NCBI RefSeq assembly: GCF_000959725.1 | Contig: NZ_CP009321.1 | Location: 62,001 to 126,000, forward strand | Direction: 5' to 3' | DNA from: Burkholderia gladioli | Lineage (GTDB): Bacteria > Pseudomonadota > Gammaproteobacteria > Burkholderiales > Burkholderiaceae | Length of the DNA stretch: 64,000 bases | Shown: in pieces, positions 1 to 9,070 of the stretch | How the letters are laid out: the number at the start of each line of letters is the position of its first letter | Position numbering within the stretch: position 1 is the stretch's first letter | Notes under the pieces: generated by a model | Seen by the model: the letters and a program-made list of their open reading frames with translations, nothing else | Told to the model about the DNA's origin: nothing | Database searches by the model: none | Translations under genes and position numbers: made by a program

Positions 1-1728
1 CTCCGCTCGGGGCAGGTGTGGCGCGCACTCAAGTTTCGGATGGGCCTGTCAACGAAGTGGCTTACGACGCTGGCGGTGCCGTCCTTGCTCGCGATCCAGA
101 CCCGCATGCGCGCCGAAGTGAACGCGATGTATCTCGGCACCGGCTTCGAGTGGACGCAAAAGCACTGCCAGATGGCTCACGACATTCTGCGGATGCCGAC
201 CACCGAGATTCCTGGCCTTCCGAAGTGGTTACCCAAGACGAAGGCCGGCCGCGCGTTCGAAGAGATGATCGAGGGCCTCTTTGCGCCGAAGGACAGTATC
301 CGGGACCGCGAGCCACAGGGCGTTTCCTGGATTCACGGTCTAGAGACGGCGAAAGGTTTTGTGCCCTTTCACTACAAGGCGATGGGTGGCCACACGGCGG
401 TGGGCGGGACGACAGGCTCCGGCAAGACGCGGACATATGAGGTCATCTCGACGCAGGTTATCCACTGCGGCGATGTGCTGATCAACATCGATCCCAAGAA
501 CGACAAGGACTGGAAGGCTCGAGCTGAGCGCGAGGCAAAGCGTACCGGCCGGAAGTTCCTGTATTTCAACCAAGCCAAGCCGTCTGAGTCAATTCGCCTC
601 GAGCCGCTCGATAGCTGGTCACAGCCGTCCGAGATTCCGAGCCGCATCGCGCAGCTCATGGAGGAGGGGCCGTTCCGTGATTTCGCGTACCTGTTTATCA
701 GTCGGTCGGTGAATGGCGAACTGTACATTGGTGACAAGCCGAACCTGCGCTCGATCCTGAAGTACGCGCAGCTCGGGATCGATCCACTCCTGGAGAAAGC
801 ACTCAAGCGTTTCTTCATCGAGAGCGGCCAGACCGACTGGGAGGAACAGGTTGCGACCGGCACGGTCAAGTTCGCGAATAAGCCAGGTTCGACGCCAGTC
901 GACGCGATGATTTCGCTATACCAAGCGAGATTCGGTGCGAACGATCGAGGCCACGAGGCGATTGATGGATTGATCGCGACCCACGTGCATGACCGCGAGC
1001 ATTACATGCGGATCATCGCGTCGGCCCTGCCGCTGCTCCAGATGCTTGCGACCGGGGAAACTGGCCTGATGCTCGCTCCGAAGGTCGACGATTTCGAAGA
1101 CGAACGGGAGATCTGGACGATCGAGAAGGTCATTCGGCAGAAGGCTGTCCTGCACATCGGGCTCGACTCATTGTCCAACAGCATTGTCGCAAAGGCCATC
1201 GCGTCGATGATTCTGGCGGACGTGTCGGCGGTGTGCGGTTCGATTTACAACTTCTACGATAAACCGCCCGATGTCGTGCTGATCATCGACGAGATCGCAG
1301 AGGCAATCAATGAGCAGGTGATCCAGATCCTGAACAAGGGGCGCGGCGCCGGCTTCAAGGCGTTCGTGGCGTTCCAGACGCGCGCTGACCTCGAAGCTAA
1401 GCTAGGGAATGCCGCAAAAATGCTGCAGGTTTTGGGGAACTTGAACAACCAGATCATCTTACGATTGGAAGACACCGACACTGCAGAGTGGTTCTCGAAG
1501 AAGGTGGGGGACACCGCGATCCGCAACCTGATCGTCTCTAGCAGCACGAGCAAGGCCAGTGAAGGGCATGTGGGGGAGTTCACCGGCTCGGTGACGCGGT
1601 CGCAGCAGCTGGAAGCCGTGCCGTTGATTCCGACACGTCTGATACAGACCCTCCCGAACCTGCAGTACTTCATGCGCATTTCGGGCGGCGCGGTATATCA
1701 GGGACGCATTCCAATTCTTACAGGCTAA
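1..1728 (+). CDS. traD: TraD-like conjugative coupling ATPase (5' end outside window)
   Basis: The frame is open through base 1, so the N-terminus lies upstream; a GTG at 16 is only an internal candidate. The product resembles VirD4/TraD type IV coupling proteins of the SXT/TOL kind, inner-membrane ATPases that bring relaxosome DNA to the mating channel. A Walker A motif (GGTTGSGKT) lies near residue 135 and a Walker B (VVLIIDE) near residue 426, counted from base 1. The short gap to the next gene and the DUF4400 membrane protein downstream fit the coupling-protein module of an integrative conjugative element. The membrane-anchor part is mostly missing from the window. Family assignment is by motif and context. 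Confidence 0.85.
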   Translation, partial: LRSGQVWRALKFRMGLSTKWLTTLAVPSLLAIQTRMRAEVNAMYLGTGFEWTQKHCQMAHDILRMPTTEIPGLPKWLPKTKAGRAFEEMIEGLFAPKDSIRDREPQGVSWIHGLETAKGFVPFHYKAMGGHTAVGGTTGSGKTRTYEVISTQVIHCGDVLINIDPKNDKDWKARAEREAKRTGRKFLYFNQAKPSESIRLEPLDSWSQPSEIPSRIAQLMEEGPFRDFAYLFISRSVNGELYIGDKPNLRSILKYAQLGIDPLLEKALKRFFIESGQTDWEEQVATGTVKFANKPGSTPVDAMISLYQARFGANDRGHEAIDGLIATHVHDREHYMRIIASALPLLQMLATGETGLMLAPKVDDFEDEREIWTIEKVIRQKAVLHIGLDSLSNSIVAKAIASMILADVSAVCGSIYNFYDKPPDVVLIIDEIAEAINEQVIQILNKGRGAGFKAFVAFQTRADLEAKLGNAAKMLQVLGNLNNQIILRLEDTDTAEWFSKKVGDTAIRNLIVSSSTSKASEGHVGEFTGSVTRSQQLEAVPLIPTRLIQTLPNLQYFMRISGGAVYQGRIPILTG

Positions 1729-1738
1729 ACAACCAAGC

Positions 1739-2254
1739 ATGGCTGCCTTATTCAAAAAAATCATTCGCGAGCACAAACTTTCCGCACATCTGACTCCGGT
1801 GTTCACCTTTGCTCCCGAACTCGAGCTGGTGTGTGCCCGTGTCGCGGAATTCGTTGGTGAGCACTTCCTTGGAAAGGCCGAGCCGCTCGTCAAGGAGATG
1901 TTCGTCGACGGCCTCGCTGCGTTCAAGCGCGTGCGCAAGACCGGCGATCCGCACGTCGCGTTCATGCAAGGACTATTCGGGTCTGCCCACATGCTGTATG
2001 CGCGGCGCTTTGTCGTGCGCGATGGTGAACGCTGCCACGTTTGGTCGCCGATGTTCGAGCCGGTAACGGCGTTCGAATCTAGGTTCAAGGTGGCGCCGCA
2101 GATGGTGGACGAGCGCTGCCCGGAGAACATCAGCCAGAAGTCGGCCGCATTCCAGCTTGCCGCCCGGGCACTGACCGGTGAGACCTTTCGACTGTACTTC
2201 GAGGAATACGATGTCGCTCACGCATTTTCTGATTCGGACGCTCACGCGGCTTGA
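1739..2254 (+). CDS. hypothetical protein, conjugative-module neighbour
   Basis: This 171-residue protein is not recognised. It is soluble-looking, with no signal peptide or membrane segment and a mixed-charge composition. It starts 10 bases after the traD stop, and its 3' end overlaps the start of the following small membrane gene by 44 bases. It is therefore probably co-transcribed with traD and may be an accessory transfer protein. That role is inferred only from position. Confidence 0.6.
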   Translation: MAALFKKIIREHKLSAHLTPVFTFAPELELVCARVAEFVGEHFLGKAEPLVKEMFVDGLAAFKRVRKTGDPHVAFMQGLFGSAHMLYARRFVVRDGERCHVWSPMFEPVTAFESRFKVAPQMVDERCPENISQKSAAFQLAARALTGETFRLYFEEYDVAHAFSDSDAHAA

Positions 2255-2474
2255 CGGCCATACGGTGGCGCGCGTGATCTCGACCGCGGCCGCGCAAGAT
2301 GAGCCGACTGCGCAGCCGCCGGCAGAGTTCCGGCAGGGGAGGACTGCGATGGCATACGCGCTGGCCACTTTTATCGGCCGGCGGCCGGTGCAATTTTACG
2401 TCGGGCTGTCGGGACTGATCGCCTTGCCGATTTACCTGGTCGGCACGCTGGTTGGGGACTTCTATGGCTGGTAG
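2211..2474 (+). CDS. small membrane protein
   Basis: This is an 87-residue protein. I chose ATG 2211 because GAGGAA lies four bases upstream; an in-frame GTG at 2178 would lengthen it by 11 residues. The C-terminal part (FYVGLSGLIALPIYLVGTLV) is a membrane segment. It overlaps the preceding gene by 44 bases and the DUF4400 gene by 11, which implies translational coupling in the traD operon. No family is recognised. Confidence 0.55.
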   Translation: MSLTHFLIRTLTRLDGHTVARVISTAAAQDEPTAQPPAEFRQGRTAMAYALATFIGRRPVQFYVGLSGLIALPIYLVGTLVGDFYGW

Positions 2475-3069
2475 TCGGTTCGTCGGACACATCAAGTTGT
2501 GGTTCTTCTTCGTGCCCCTCTTGTCGTTAGCTCTTCTGCCGGCGGCACCGGAGCCGTCGCTGTTCGTCATCCCGGACGCCGAGACCGCGTCCGTGGCCAG
2601 TAGCCTCGGTGAGGCACGAGCAGCGGACGTCGTCGTAGCCACGAACCGAATATTCAAGCGCTATTTCGTCGAAACTGGTTTGGTGCAGGCGTCGATGGCG
2701 TCTACGGGCAGTTCCCAGATTGAGGACGGGGGCGTGGCGGACTTTGCGAACCGCTGGGTCCACAATTTCTGGCGTCTTGTGTATCGGATGGCTTATCGCC
2801 TCATCGTGATGAAGTACTGGCTGCTCGGTGTCGTGGTGTTCGGGATCGCGATGTTCATTGATGGGTCGGTCCGCCGGAAGGTGAGGGCCGCAGCAGCCGG
2901 CTTCGTCAGCCCTTTGTCGTTCCACCTTGCCGCCCACGGAATCTTGCTGGTGTTCGGCATGACGTTCGCGGTTTTGATCGCGCCCGTTCCGATTATCGCG
3001 CCATACTTGCTTATCGTCGCGGCGTGCCTCGGCTTGCTGCTGTGGAAAGTGGCGTCCTCATACCAATGA
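2464..3069 (+). CDS. DUF4400-type ICE membrane protein
   Basis: The 201-residue protein has an N-terminal hydrophobic segment (about 10-26), a second near the middle (KYWLLGVVVFGIAMFI) and a C-terminal hydrophobic hairpin. This pattern and its position after traD match the DUF4400 / PFL_4697 family of integrating conjugative element membrane proteins. That family is expected in the inner membrane next to the coupling protein; its exact role is not known. ATG 2464 overlaps the previous gene by 11 bases. No other transfer gene follows directly, so this looks like the end of the transfer module. Confidence 0.65.
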   Translation: MAGSRFVGHIKLWFFFVPLLSLALLPAAPEPSLFVIPDAETASVASSLGEARAADVVVATNRIFKRYFVETGLVQASMASTGSSQIEDGGVADFANRWVHNFWRLVYRMAYRLIVMKYWLLGVVVFGIAMFIDGSVRRKVRAAAAGFVSPLSFHLAAHGILLVFGMTFAVLIAPVPIIAPYLLIVAACLGLLLWKVASSYQ

Positions 3070-3267
3070 CGGCGGAAAGCTGAGGTTTTTCATAGGGCTT
3101 TCTGCGCTGAGTCCCACAACCGGTTGCGCGCTACCGCAGGTCCTGAGACGAGAAAAGCCTATTGAAACAGACGACGTTTCCGGCGATTACGGTGGGATTG
3201 TCGGATCACAATGATTCCAGGTGCACAGCCCTCGGAAAGCTCGACTCCCCGTAGAGCTTTCAGCCTT

Positions 3268-3298
3268 GCCCCCTCTAACCTAGAGGGGGCTTTTTTTT
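3268..3298 (+). terminator. intrinsic terminator
   Basis: A perfect 10-bp stem (GCCCCCTCTA / TAGAGGGGGC) with a 3-base loop is followed by eight T. It ends the traD operon 200 bases after the last stop and lies 130 bases before the next gene. Confidence 0.9.
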
Positions 3299-3428
3299 CG
3301 TCCGCGTGTGGGCGCAGTGCCGTGAAAGGGGCATGAAATCGTTCACGTTTCGGGCGTGTTGCGCGGCATGCGCCCGCAAGAATAGAAGCAAGCCGCACGT
3401 GCGGTTAGTCAACCAAAAAAGGATCCAC

Positions 3429-4343
3429 ATGAGCACGATCAACGAAGAATCGCACGTTGGCACCGACACCGCAGACGTGCCACCCGAGGATTCGGCTGCG
3501 GCCTCCGACCAGGCGCACGCCAACACACCGGCAGGCGCTACTGTGCGCCCCGCGGCAGGCGATGCGCACCTGAGCGACGATCGGCAGACGACGGACGGCG
3601 CTGACGATGGGGACGTCGAGCGGGAACTTGACGAGATGGAGCGGTCAGCAAGCATCCTCCAGCGAGAAGGGCTGATCAGCGCCGAGGAAGCTGTGACCAA
3701 GATGGAGGAGGTGGCGCGTACGCGGACCCTGTTCCGGGATCTGCCGCCTGAGCAGCGCGCACGGATCGTCCAGCGCCGGCGCGAGATCGGCCGCCAATTG
3801 ATGAACAAGCAGCTCTCGGGCGCGGCCGTCGTGACCGCGCGGGTCACGATGAGGCATACGCGGCTGAAGCCGCTGTTCGAGCAATGGTGGCCGTACCTGA
3901 ATCGGATGACAATCAACATGCAGCGCTTTGGACGGGCAACCTACGGCGCGAATGAGCAGGGGATTGTCAGCACCTGGTTCGAGAAGCAGCTGGAGCAGCT
4001 TGAAGTGTATGTGAGCGAGCAGCTCGATGTGGCGCAGGGATTTCGGGAGAAAACGGAGACGGAGATGCGGGCCCGTAGCGAGACAGTATTCGAGCCTACG
4101 GTGACGAAGCCTTCGCTTGATATCGAGGTGGAAGCGTACTCACGGTTCTCGATGCGCCTGCTGTCGGTGATCCTTAAGTTCGACCAGGTCATGGACCACT
4201 TCGATTTCCTCGTCTGGAACGGAATTCGGGACCAGTCCGATGTCGACGACGAAACCGGGCGCTTTCTGCGCAAATTCCATCCGGTCGGCCTGCGGGGCTA
4301 CACGACCCACTTGAAGCTGATGAACACCGTCCGCGGTAACTGA
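3429..4343 (+). CDS. hypothetical protein, possibly AcaB/PFL_4669-like
   Basis: This is a 304-residue protein. ATG 3429 is preferred because AAGGATCC precedes it; an in-frame GTG at 3306 is possible. The first 60 residues are acidic, Ala-rich and probably disordered. The rest is helical, with a stretch (VTARVTMRHTRLKPLFEQWW) and later amphipathic helices that recall the DUF1845 / PFL_4669 family of conjugative elements. A second protein with similar features lies at 7845-8453. The helicase gene starts 17 bases downstream. The family link is tentative and no function is claimed. Confidence 0.55.
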   Translation: MSTINEESHVGTDTADVPPEDSAAASDQAHANTPAGATVRPAAGDAHLSDDRQTTDGADDGDVERELDEMERSASILQREGLISAEEAVTKMEEVARTRTLFRDLPPEQRARIVQRRREIGRQLMNKQLSGAAVVTARVTMRHTRLKPLFEQWWPYLNRMTINMQRFGRATYGANEQGIVSTWFEKQLEQLEVYVSEQLDVAQGFREKTETEMRARSETVFEPTVTKPSLDIEVEAYSRFSMRLLSVILKFDQVMDHFDFLVWNGIRDQSDVDDETGRFLRKFHPVGLRGYTTHLKLMNTVRGN

Positions 4344-4360
4344 TCTGAAAGGGCGGTGCC

Positions 4361-6082
4361 ATGCTCGACGAGTTGAACCCCCAACAGCGCGAGGTGGCAC
4401 TTCTACGCCGCCACTGCCTCGCGATCGCTTGCCCGGGCGCGGGCAAGACGAAAATGAGCGCCGCGAAGGCCGCTTGGCGCCTGCAGGATCCGACCGCAAT
4501 GGTTGGGGCCGTCACCTTCAGCAAGGACGCCGCCGTCGAGCTGCGTGAGCGAATTCTCGCGTTGGCGCCGCCAGACGCCAAGCGCCGCCTCATCGCTGGC
4601 ACCTTCCACTCCCTCTCCTTCAAGCAGCTTCAACAACCCGGGCGCGGACGGCCGGATATTGCCTCGGACGGAGACCGGCTCGGAATGCTGGGGCGCGTGC
4701 TCGCGGAGCTCGGGTACGACTGGAAGGTCGAGGAGGCCGTGCCGATCATCGAGCGGATCAAGACCAACTTCGGCCAGGCGGATGAAGGCTCGGCCGAGGC
4801 CGCGCTCTACGCCGCCTACCAAGACGCGCTTGAGCGAAATGGCAAAATCGACTTCCAGGATATGTTGCGTCTGGCCGTCGAACGGATGCAGAGTGGGGAG
4901 ATCAAGCCCTACCGGTTTACGGATCTGCTCGTCGACGAGTTCCAGGATACGGACCCGCTTCAGTTCCGTTGGGTTGAGCTGCACGCCCGCGCAGGTACTC
5001 AGGTCACCGTGGTCGGTGACGATGATCAAAGTATCTACGGGTTTCGGGCTGCCCTGGGTTTCAGGGGAATGGAGAACTTCGCGCGCACGTTCGAGGCTCA
5101 ACGCGTTGTACTCGGAAGCAACTATCGCTGCCGCGCGGAGATTCTGGCGGCCGCAGACCGCGTGATCCAGAACAACGTCGATCGCATGCCGAAGCTCCTT
5201 CATGCGTCGCGTGGCACCGGGGGCGAGGTTGCGGCGCGGCGATTTGACGACGAATACGGCGACGCGGTGGCCGCGGTTGAAGCGCTTGAACCAAAACTGG
5301 CTGCCGGCGAGAGTTGCGCAATTCTCGCCCGTACCAACCGTATCCTGGATCCGCTTGAGTCGGTATGTCGATCACATGGCGTGCCGTACTATCGGGCGTC
5401 AGGTGGATCGGTGCTCAGCAAGCCGCAGGCCGCGTTGATGTGCAATCTGCTACAAGTCGTGGAAGGCCATAAGCAAAACGGCATCGACGCCGTTTTGGGG
5501 TATATGGGCATGAGCTCCTACGACCTCAGTACATTGCATAAGCGCATGGGGACCGCTTTCGTCCAGTTGCAAAAGCAGGAGCTGATCGGCCTTGGCCTGC
5601 ACGAGGAAACAGCGACCGCTTACCGGGCCTTCATGAAGCGGCTGGGCGAGTGGCAGGCACTTTGCCTGCGGTCGTTCCATTCGCTTGCGCTGGAAGGCGT
5701 CTACGAGTGGATGATGACGTACGCGAAGGGCGACGTCGCCACTCGGGCTATCCAGTGTATTTATGACGTGGTGTCCCGGTTAAGCGGCTCGTTCTCTGAG
5801 CGCATCGAGTTCTTGAGGCGGGACAACAACAAGCCGGGCGAGGGCGTTTTGGTGCTCACGACGATGCACAGCGCAAAGGGGCTGGAGTATGACCACGTCT
5901 GGATCAGCCGCTCGGAGGAAGGGGTTGTGCCGGACAGCAAGAGCCCGGAGTCGGAGGAGCGGCGCCTGTTCTACGTCGCCATGACGCGAGCTCGCGACAG
6001 CCTGACCATTTCATCGACCACGAAGAATGCGGTTTCGCGGTTCGTAATCGAGTCCGGTATTGAGCGAGATTCGATCGCGTGA
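4361..6082 (+). CDS. UvrD/Rep-family DNA helicase
   Basis: The 573-residue superfamily 1A helicase is predicted to unwind DNA 3'-5' using ATP. Motif I (PGAGKT) is at residues 25-30, motif Ia near 52 (VTFSKDAA), motif II is LLVDEFQD near 190, motif III is GDDDQSIYGFR, motif IV lies around SNYRCR, and motifs V/VI are TMHSAKGLEYD and VAMTRARD near the C-terminus. It is shorter than chromosomal UvrD (about 720 residues), as mobile-element helicases often are. It starts 17 bases after the previous gene and is likely in the same transcript. A role in element replication, repair or transfer is an inference. Confidence 0.9.
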   Translation: MLDELNPQQREVALLRRHCLAIACPGAGKTKMSAAKAAWRLQDPTAMVGAVTFSKDAAVELRERILALAPPDAKRRLIAGTFHSLSFKQLQQPGRGRPDIASDGDRLGMLGRVLAELGYDWKVEEAVPIIERIKTNFGQADEGSAEAALYAAYQDALERNGKIDFQDMLRLAVERMQSGEIKPYRFTDLLVDEFQDTDPLQFRWVELHARAGTQVTVVGDDDQSIYGFRAALGFRGMENFARTFEAQRVVLGSNYRCRAEILAAADRVIQNNVDRMPKLLHASRGTGGEVAARRFDDEYGDAVAAVEALEPKLAAGESCAILARTNRILDPLESVCRSHGVPYYRASGGSVLSKPQAALMCNLLQVVEGHKQNGIDAVLGYMGMSSYDLSTLHKRMGTAFVQLQKQELIGLGLHEETATAYRAFMKRLGEWQALCLRSFHSLALEGVYEWMMTYAKGDVATRAIQCIYDVVSRLSGSFSERIEFLRRDNNKPGEGVLVLTTMHSAKGLEYDHVWISRSEEGVVPDSKSPESEERRLFYVAMTRARDSLTISSTTKNAVSRFVIESGIERDSIA

Positions 6083-6115
6083 TGCGGCCGGGTATGGGGA
6101 TCCAGTCGCAAGCTT

Positions 6116-6508
6116 CTACTTGCTTCCCCATTGCTTAATCCAAATCGCCAAAGCGAATGCGCGCCGATTGAGGTAAGGGACGGCTGCTGAGCCAATCGAG
6201 AGTAGTAGCACGGCCAGAGCGAGATCGAAAAACGTTCCCCAGTAGTAAAACGCCCCCCAGCCTATTACATTTAATTTCTCGAAATTGGCCAGGGAAAACG
6301 CGGGGTCCCCGGGCGGCCCGCCGCTATAAGCTCGGGCGAAGAAATACGCAGCGGCTTGTAGGAACGGGACGATCCGCGTAGTCGCGTCCCCCTGGAAGAA
6401 GGGAACGAGGCCCCAGAGGATGTATCCAGTGGAGGCGATCACAGGAACGGACCAGGCACATGCGACCACGGCACCGCTGGCTTGGCGAACCCGGCGGAGC
6501 TTCTTCAT
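6116..6508 (-). CDS. small multi-pass membrane protein
   Basis: The 130-residue protein has hydrophobic segments near residues 10-37, 46-62 and 85-110, and a basic C-terminus. Its ATG overlaps the bactofilin stop in an ATGA arrangement, so the two are translationally coupled. It may be a membrane partner of the bactofilin; this is inferred from coupling only. It converges with the helicase gene, leaving 33 bases between the two stops. Confidence 0.6.
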   Translation of the reverse strand: MKKLRRVRQASGAVVACAWSVPVIASTGYILWGLVPFFQGDATTRIVPFLQAAAYFFARAYSGGPPGDPAFSLANFEKLNVIGWGAFYYWGTFFDLALAVLLLSIGSAAVPYLNRRAFALAIWIKQWGSK

Positions 6509-6912
6509 TGAGCGGCTCCGTTCGATTCCAGGCGTTCGTGCGTCGTCTCTCGCTCGGCAGGGGCGCTTTCGATGATGAGCTCACGGGATACACGACGGAG
6601 CTGCCCGTTGAGTGCGGCATGTTGCCCTAGCCGGATAGTGCCGCAATAAAAGACGTTGCCGAGAACGCGGCCGTTGATCTCCAGCGTGGTCCGCGCGTGG
6701 ACGTCGCCCTCTACAAGTCCATCTATCCGGACGATCTCGCCCTGGACCTTCCCCTTGACGATCCCGCCGGCTCCGATGTGCAGCAGACCTTCTGTCGAAA
6801 TGATGTCCCCGTTCGCGAGGGCGAAGACGCTCAGGCCGTGATCGAGAATCATGTTGCCTTCGACCACCAGACCCGCCATCAGGACCGTCACGTTGTTCGG
6901 TTTTACTTTCAT
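6505..6912 (-). CDS. bactofilin-like polymer-forming protein
   Basis: This is a 135-residue protein. Its core (about residues 15-105) is a run of short beta-strand repeats with regularly spaced Gly and Val, including GGIVKGKVQGEIVRIDGLV and ARTTLEINGRVLGN. This is the right-handed beta-helix pattern of bactofilins (DUF583), which self-assemble into membrane-associated filaments without nucleotide. It is coupled to the membrane gene downstream and lies 12 bases after a proline/alanine-rich anchored protein. A bactofilin among conjugative-element genes is unusual cargo. A scaffold role is expected from the family; the specific role here is unknown. Confidence 0.8.
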   Translation of the reverse strand: MKVKPNNVTVLMAGLVVEGNMILDHGLSVFALANGDIISTEGLLHIGAGGIVKGKVQGEIVRIDGLVEGDVHARTTLEINGRVLGNVFYCGTIRLGQHAALNGQLRRVSRELIIESAPAERETTHERLESNGAAQ

Positions 6913-6924
6913 GGAGTGTCTCTT

Positions 6925-7728
6925 TTAGAACAATGGGACGTCGCCAGTCTTGGTCGGCGTCGGGGATTTCGGGGTGGAATCGGCCTTCGCGGGTTCCATG
7001 TGCGGCGCGGAGGCCGGCGCTGTAGTCACGGCTGACTCGTGGTGCCGAACTGCAGGTGTACGGTGAAGGCGTCTCGGGACGCGTGTCGGCTGTTCCTGCA
7101 ATTGCGCTGTCGGCTGCGCAGCGTGCTGCGTCGTCGACGTCGCTGGGCGGGCGGGCGCGAGGTCGGATGCTGACTCTTCTTGCTGGCCAGCGGTCGGTTT
7201 CGGATCAGCATGCGCTGCCTGGACGGGGGATGCGGCAACCCTTTCATTGCCGTTCGCGGGTGAGGCATCGCTAACCAGTGCCGCTGGCGCAGCGGCGTCT
7301 GCTGAACGCGGCGCTTGCGAGTCGATTCCGGCAGAGCCTGGCGCGTGGCCGGGCGGGTCGGCAAAGTCCGCGCTGGTGAGCCGCCGTTGGGACACTGCGG
7401 GCGTGGAAGCGGTGGCGGCCACTGGCGCGGCGACGGCGGGGCGTACGGTTGGCCGCTCAATATGCGCGGAGGGCTGCGGCGGATGGAGCGCGTGCCAGAG
7501 CTTCGCCGCGCAAACGCCGGTGACCCCTGCTCCCATCACCACGGCGAGAAATATCGTAGCTGGCTTGCCGAATTTTTGAACGAAGGAGGCGATCCGCGCT
7601 GTGACGCGCCTCCGGTGATATTCCTGCGGATCGGGAGCAGGGAGCGCGCGGACGTGGCCGCCGATGTCGATGACGATGGGTCGAGACGAGTATTGGGAGT
7701 GTAGCGCTTGGATCTCGCGAATGTCCAA
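6925..7728 (-). CDS. single-pass membrane protein with Pro/Ala-rich tail
   Basis: I place the start at TTG 7728 because AAGGAG lies upstream and the preceding in-frame region is Arg-rich and unconvincing, giving about 267 residues. An N-terminal cytoplasmic segment of about 60 residues is followed by one membrane segment (PATIFLAVVMGAGVTGVCAA). A long low-complexity Pro/Ala/Thr tail follows, probably exposed to the periplasm. The layout recalls TonB-like or conjugation cell-envelope spanners, but no family is recognised. It is followed after 12 bases by the bactofilin gene. Confidence 0.55.
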   Translation of the reverse strand: MDIREIQALHSQYSSRPIVIDIGGHVRALPAPDPQEYHRRRVTARIASFVQKFGKPATIFLAVVMGAGVTGVCAAKLWHALHPPQPSAHIERPTVRPAVAAPVAATASTPAVSQRRLTSADFADPPGHAPGSAGIDSQAPRSADAAAPAALVSDASPANGNERVAASPVQAAHADPKPTAGQQEESASDLAPARPATSTTQHAAQPTAQLQEQPTRVPRRLHRTPAVRHHESAVTTAPASAPHMEPAKADSTPKSPTPTKTGDVPLF

Positions 7729-7844
7729 AATGGGCTCCTTGGTTGATCGAAGGTCGCGGCGTGGTTCGAATGCGCGACAGGCTCGAGGCGAGCCAATGCG
7801 CCGGACCACGTGGTCTAGGTCCGGTAGCCTGGAAATCGCAGCCG

Positions 7845-8453
7845 TCAGTCGCGGACGGTTCCGTCGGCGTCGTAGCGGTCGTTATCAGGGATGCACAGGG
7901 TTTTGACGTGCAAGATCCGGCCTTCTGCATTCGACAGGATGTTCACGCGATCCTGCGGCGTAATCTTCTCGGCGAGCTGCGCCTCCATCGAGGCCGTAAA
8001 CAGACGGTCGTACTGGGTTAGGCAGCGAACCAGCAAGCCGGCAAGGGGGCGCGTGACCTTCAATTCGATCTGTTCGTATGGGAACGTGAGGGAGCGGGCG
8101 TTGTGCCGCTCGACCCAGGCAGTCGCCTTGCGCATCCAGTCCGTGGTATCTCTCAGCGCGGTCTCAAGTGCTCGAACCTTGCCACCGCGAGCGACCGATA
8201 TTTTGGCTGCGCAGAAGTTGTAGTCGCTTCGGATGAACGTGCGCGCGAAAACTGAGCTGTAGAGCAGGATCGTGACGGCGTCCGAATCGGGCACGATCTT
8301 GTCGATTCGGCTGTCGCTTGTCAGGCGCTGGATTGGCCTCAAGCCGGTGGACGTGGCGAGATGAACCGCCGGCTCGCTGGAGGAGGGGGTGCTTTGCGTG
8401 GGCGCGTCGGATTGCCCGCGCCCATGGTGCGGTGGTTCGAGAACGGCAGACAT
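7845..8453 (-). CDS. AcaB/PFL_4669 (DUF1845)-like conjugative element protein
   Basis: The 202-residue protein starts at ATG 8453. Residues 1-50 are polar and probably disordered. The remainder has a strand-helix pattern with IELKVTRPLAGLLVRCLTQY followed by DRLFTASMEAQL, which resembles the DUF1845/PFL_4669 family. Members of that family include AcaB-type regulators in conjugative elements. The match is by eye. It is transcribed divergently from the structured leader and operon beginning at 9071. Confidence 0.5.
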   Translation of the reverse strand: MSAVLEPPHHGRGQSDAPTQSTPSSSEPAVHLATSTGLRPIQRLTSDSRIDKIVPDSDAVTILLYSSVFARTFIRSDYNFCAAKISVARGGKVRALETALRDTTDWMRKATAWVERHNARSLTFPYEQIELKVTRPLAGLLVRCLTQYDRLFTASMEAQLAEKITPQDRVNILSNAEGRILHVKTLCIPDNDRYDADGTVRD

Positions 8454-8887
8454 GAGGTTTTTCGGGTGGTCTCTCTCATTGCCAATTCTGAGCGTCCCGC
8501 CATGTAGGGTGTCGGCAAAAGCGTGGCTGATTTCGTGAGCTTTTCGGGGATTGCGGTCCGAGATATTCGCGATACTGACTTTACTTCTCGCGTCCCTGAC
8601 GCATCGACCTTGACTTCGCTGGCCGAAGTCCATCTTTTGTACAAGCCGTGCCAATGGGCATGCTCCGACTGGTTGGCAACCGGTGTGGAATTCCTTTCTG
8701 ATGAGTGCCTCGCCCGCGCTCCCCATTTCAGTCATGAAACTCGCTGCTGGCCGCATTTATTTGCGCCGTGGCGTCGTTCGAACCCGGGCAACGGGTGTCT
8801 CTCTCCAGGCCTCTGTCTGGGTAGAACGACTGTAGTCGACTGAGCCGTGAACCTGCGTCGGAATGGCACTTCCGAAAATGGGTTGTA

Positions 8888-9042
8888 GCGCAGCGTGACC
8901 ATGCTGCGCGAGGACGACCTATCGTCCTCTCTATGAGCCGACCGGCTCCCTGAGCACCACGTCCCCGGAAGGGACGTGGTGCTTGGGTCATTTCACCGAA
9001 TCCAAGAAGCGCGTTCCTCGACCGAGGAACGCGCTTTTTTTT
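8888..9042 (+). ncRNA. five-hairpin structured leader upstream of 9071
   Basis: Five consecutive inverted repeats occur within 155 bases. They are 8888-8894/8903-8909 (7 bp), 8910-8917/8922-8929 (8 bp), 8935-8939/8944-8948 (5 bp, GACC loop), 8953-8965/8971-8983 (13 bp, CGGAA loop) and 9007-9019/9024-9036 (13 bp, GACC loop, then a T-tract). No convincing gene lies in 8454-9070. The RNA would end as an intrinsic terminator 29 bases before the GTG at 9071. It may be a regulatory leader or attenuator for the operon, or an independent small RNA. Confidence 0.55.
9007..9042 (+). terminator. terminator-like last hairpin of the leader
   Basis: A 13-bp perfect stem with a GACC loop is followed by T at 9035-9042. 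It sits only 29 bases before the GTG of the next gene, whose GGAGG ribosome binding site begins near 9060. That leaves little room for a promoter, so attenuation is plausible. Confidence 0.75.
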
Positions 9043-9070
9043 CGTCCTTCTTTCTTCCCCGGAGGTACGT

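Noticed and set aside
8523..8843. 106-residue frame between 8453 and the structured leader
   Set aside because: It has a GTG start without a ribosome binding site and an odd composition rich in Cys, Trp and Pro; it is better read as non-coding.
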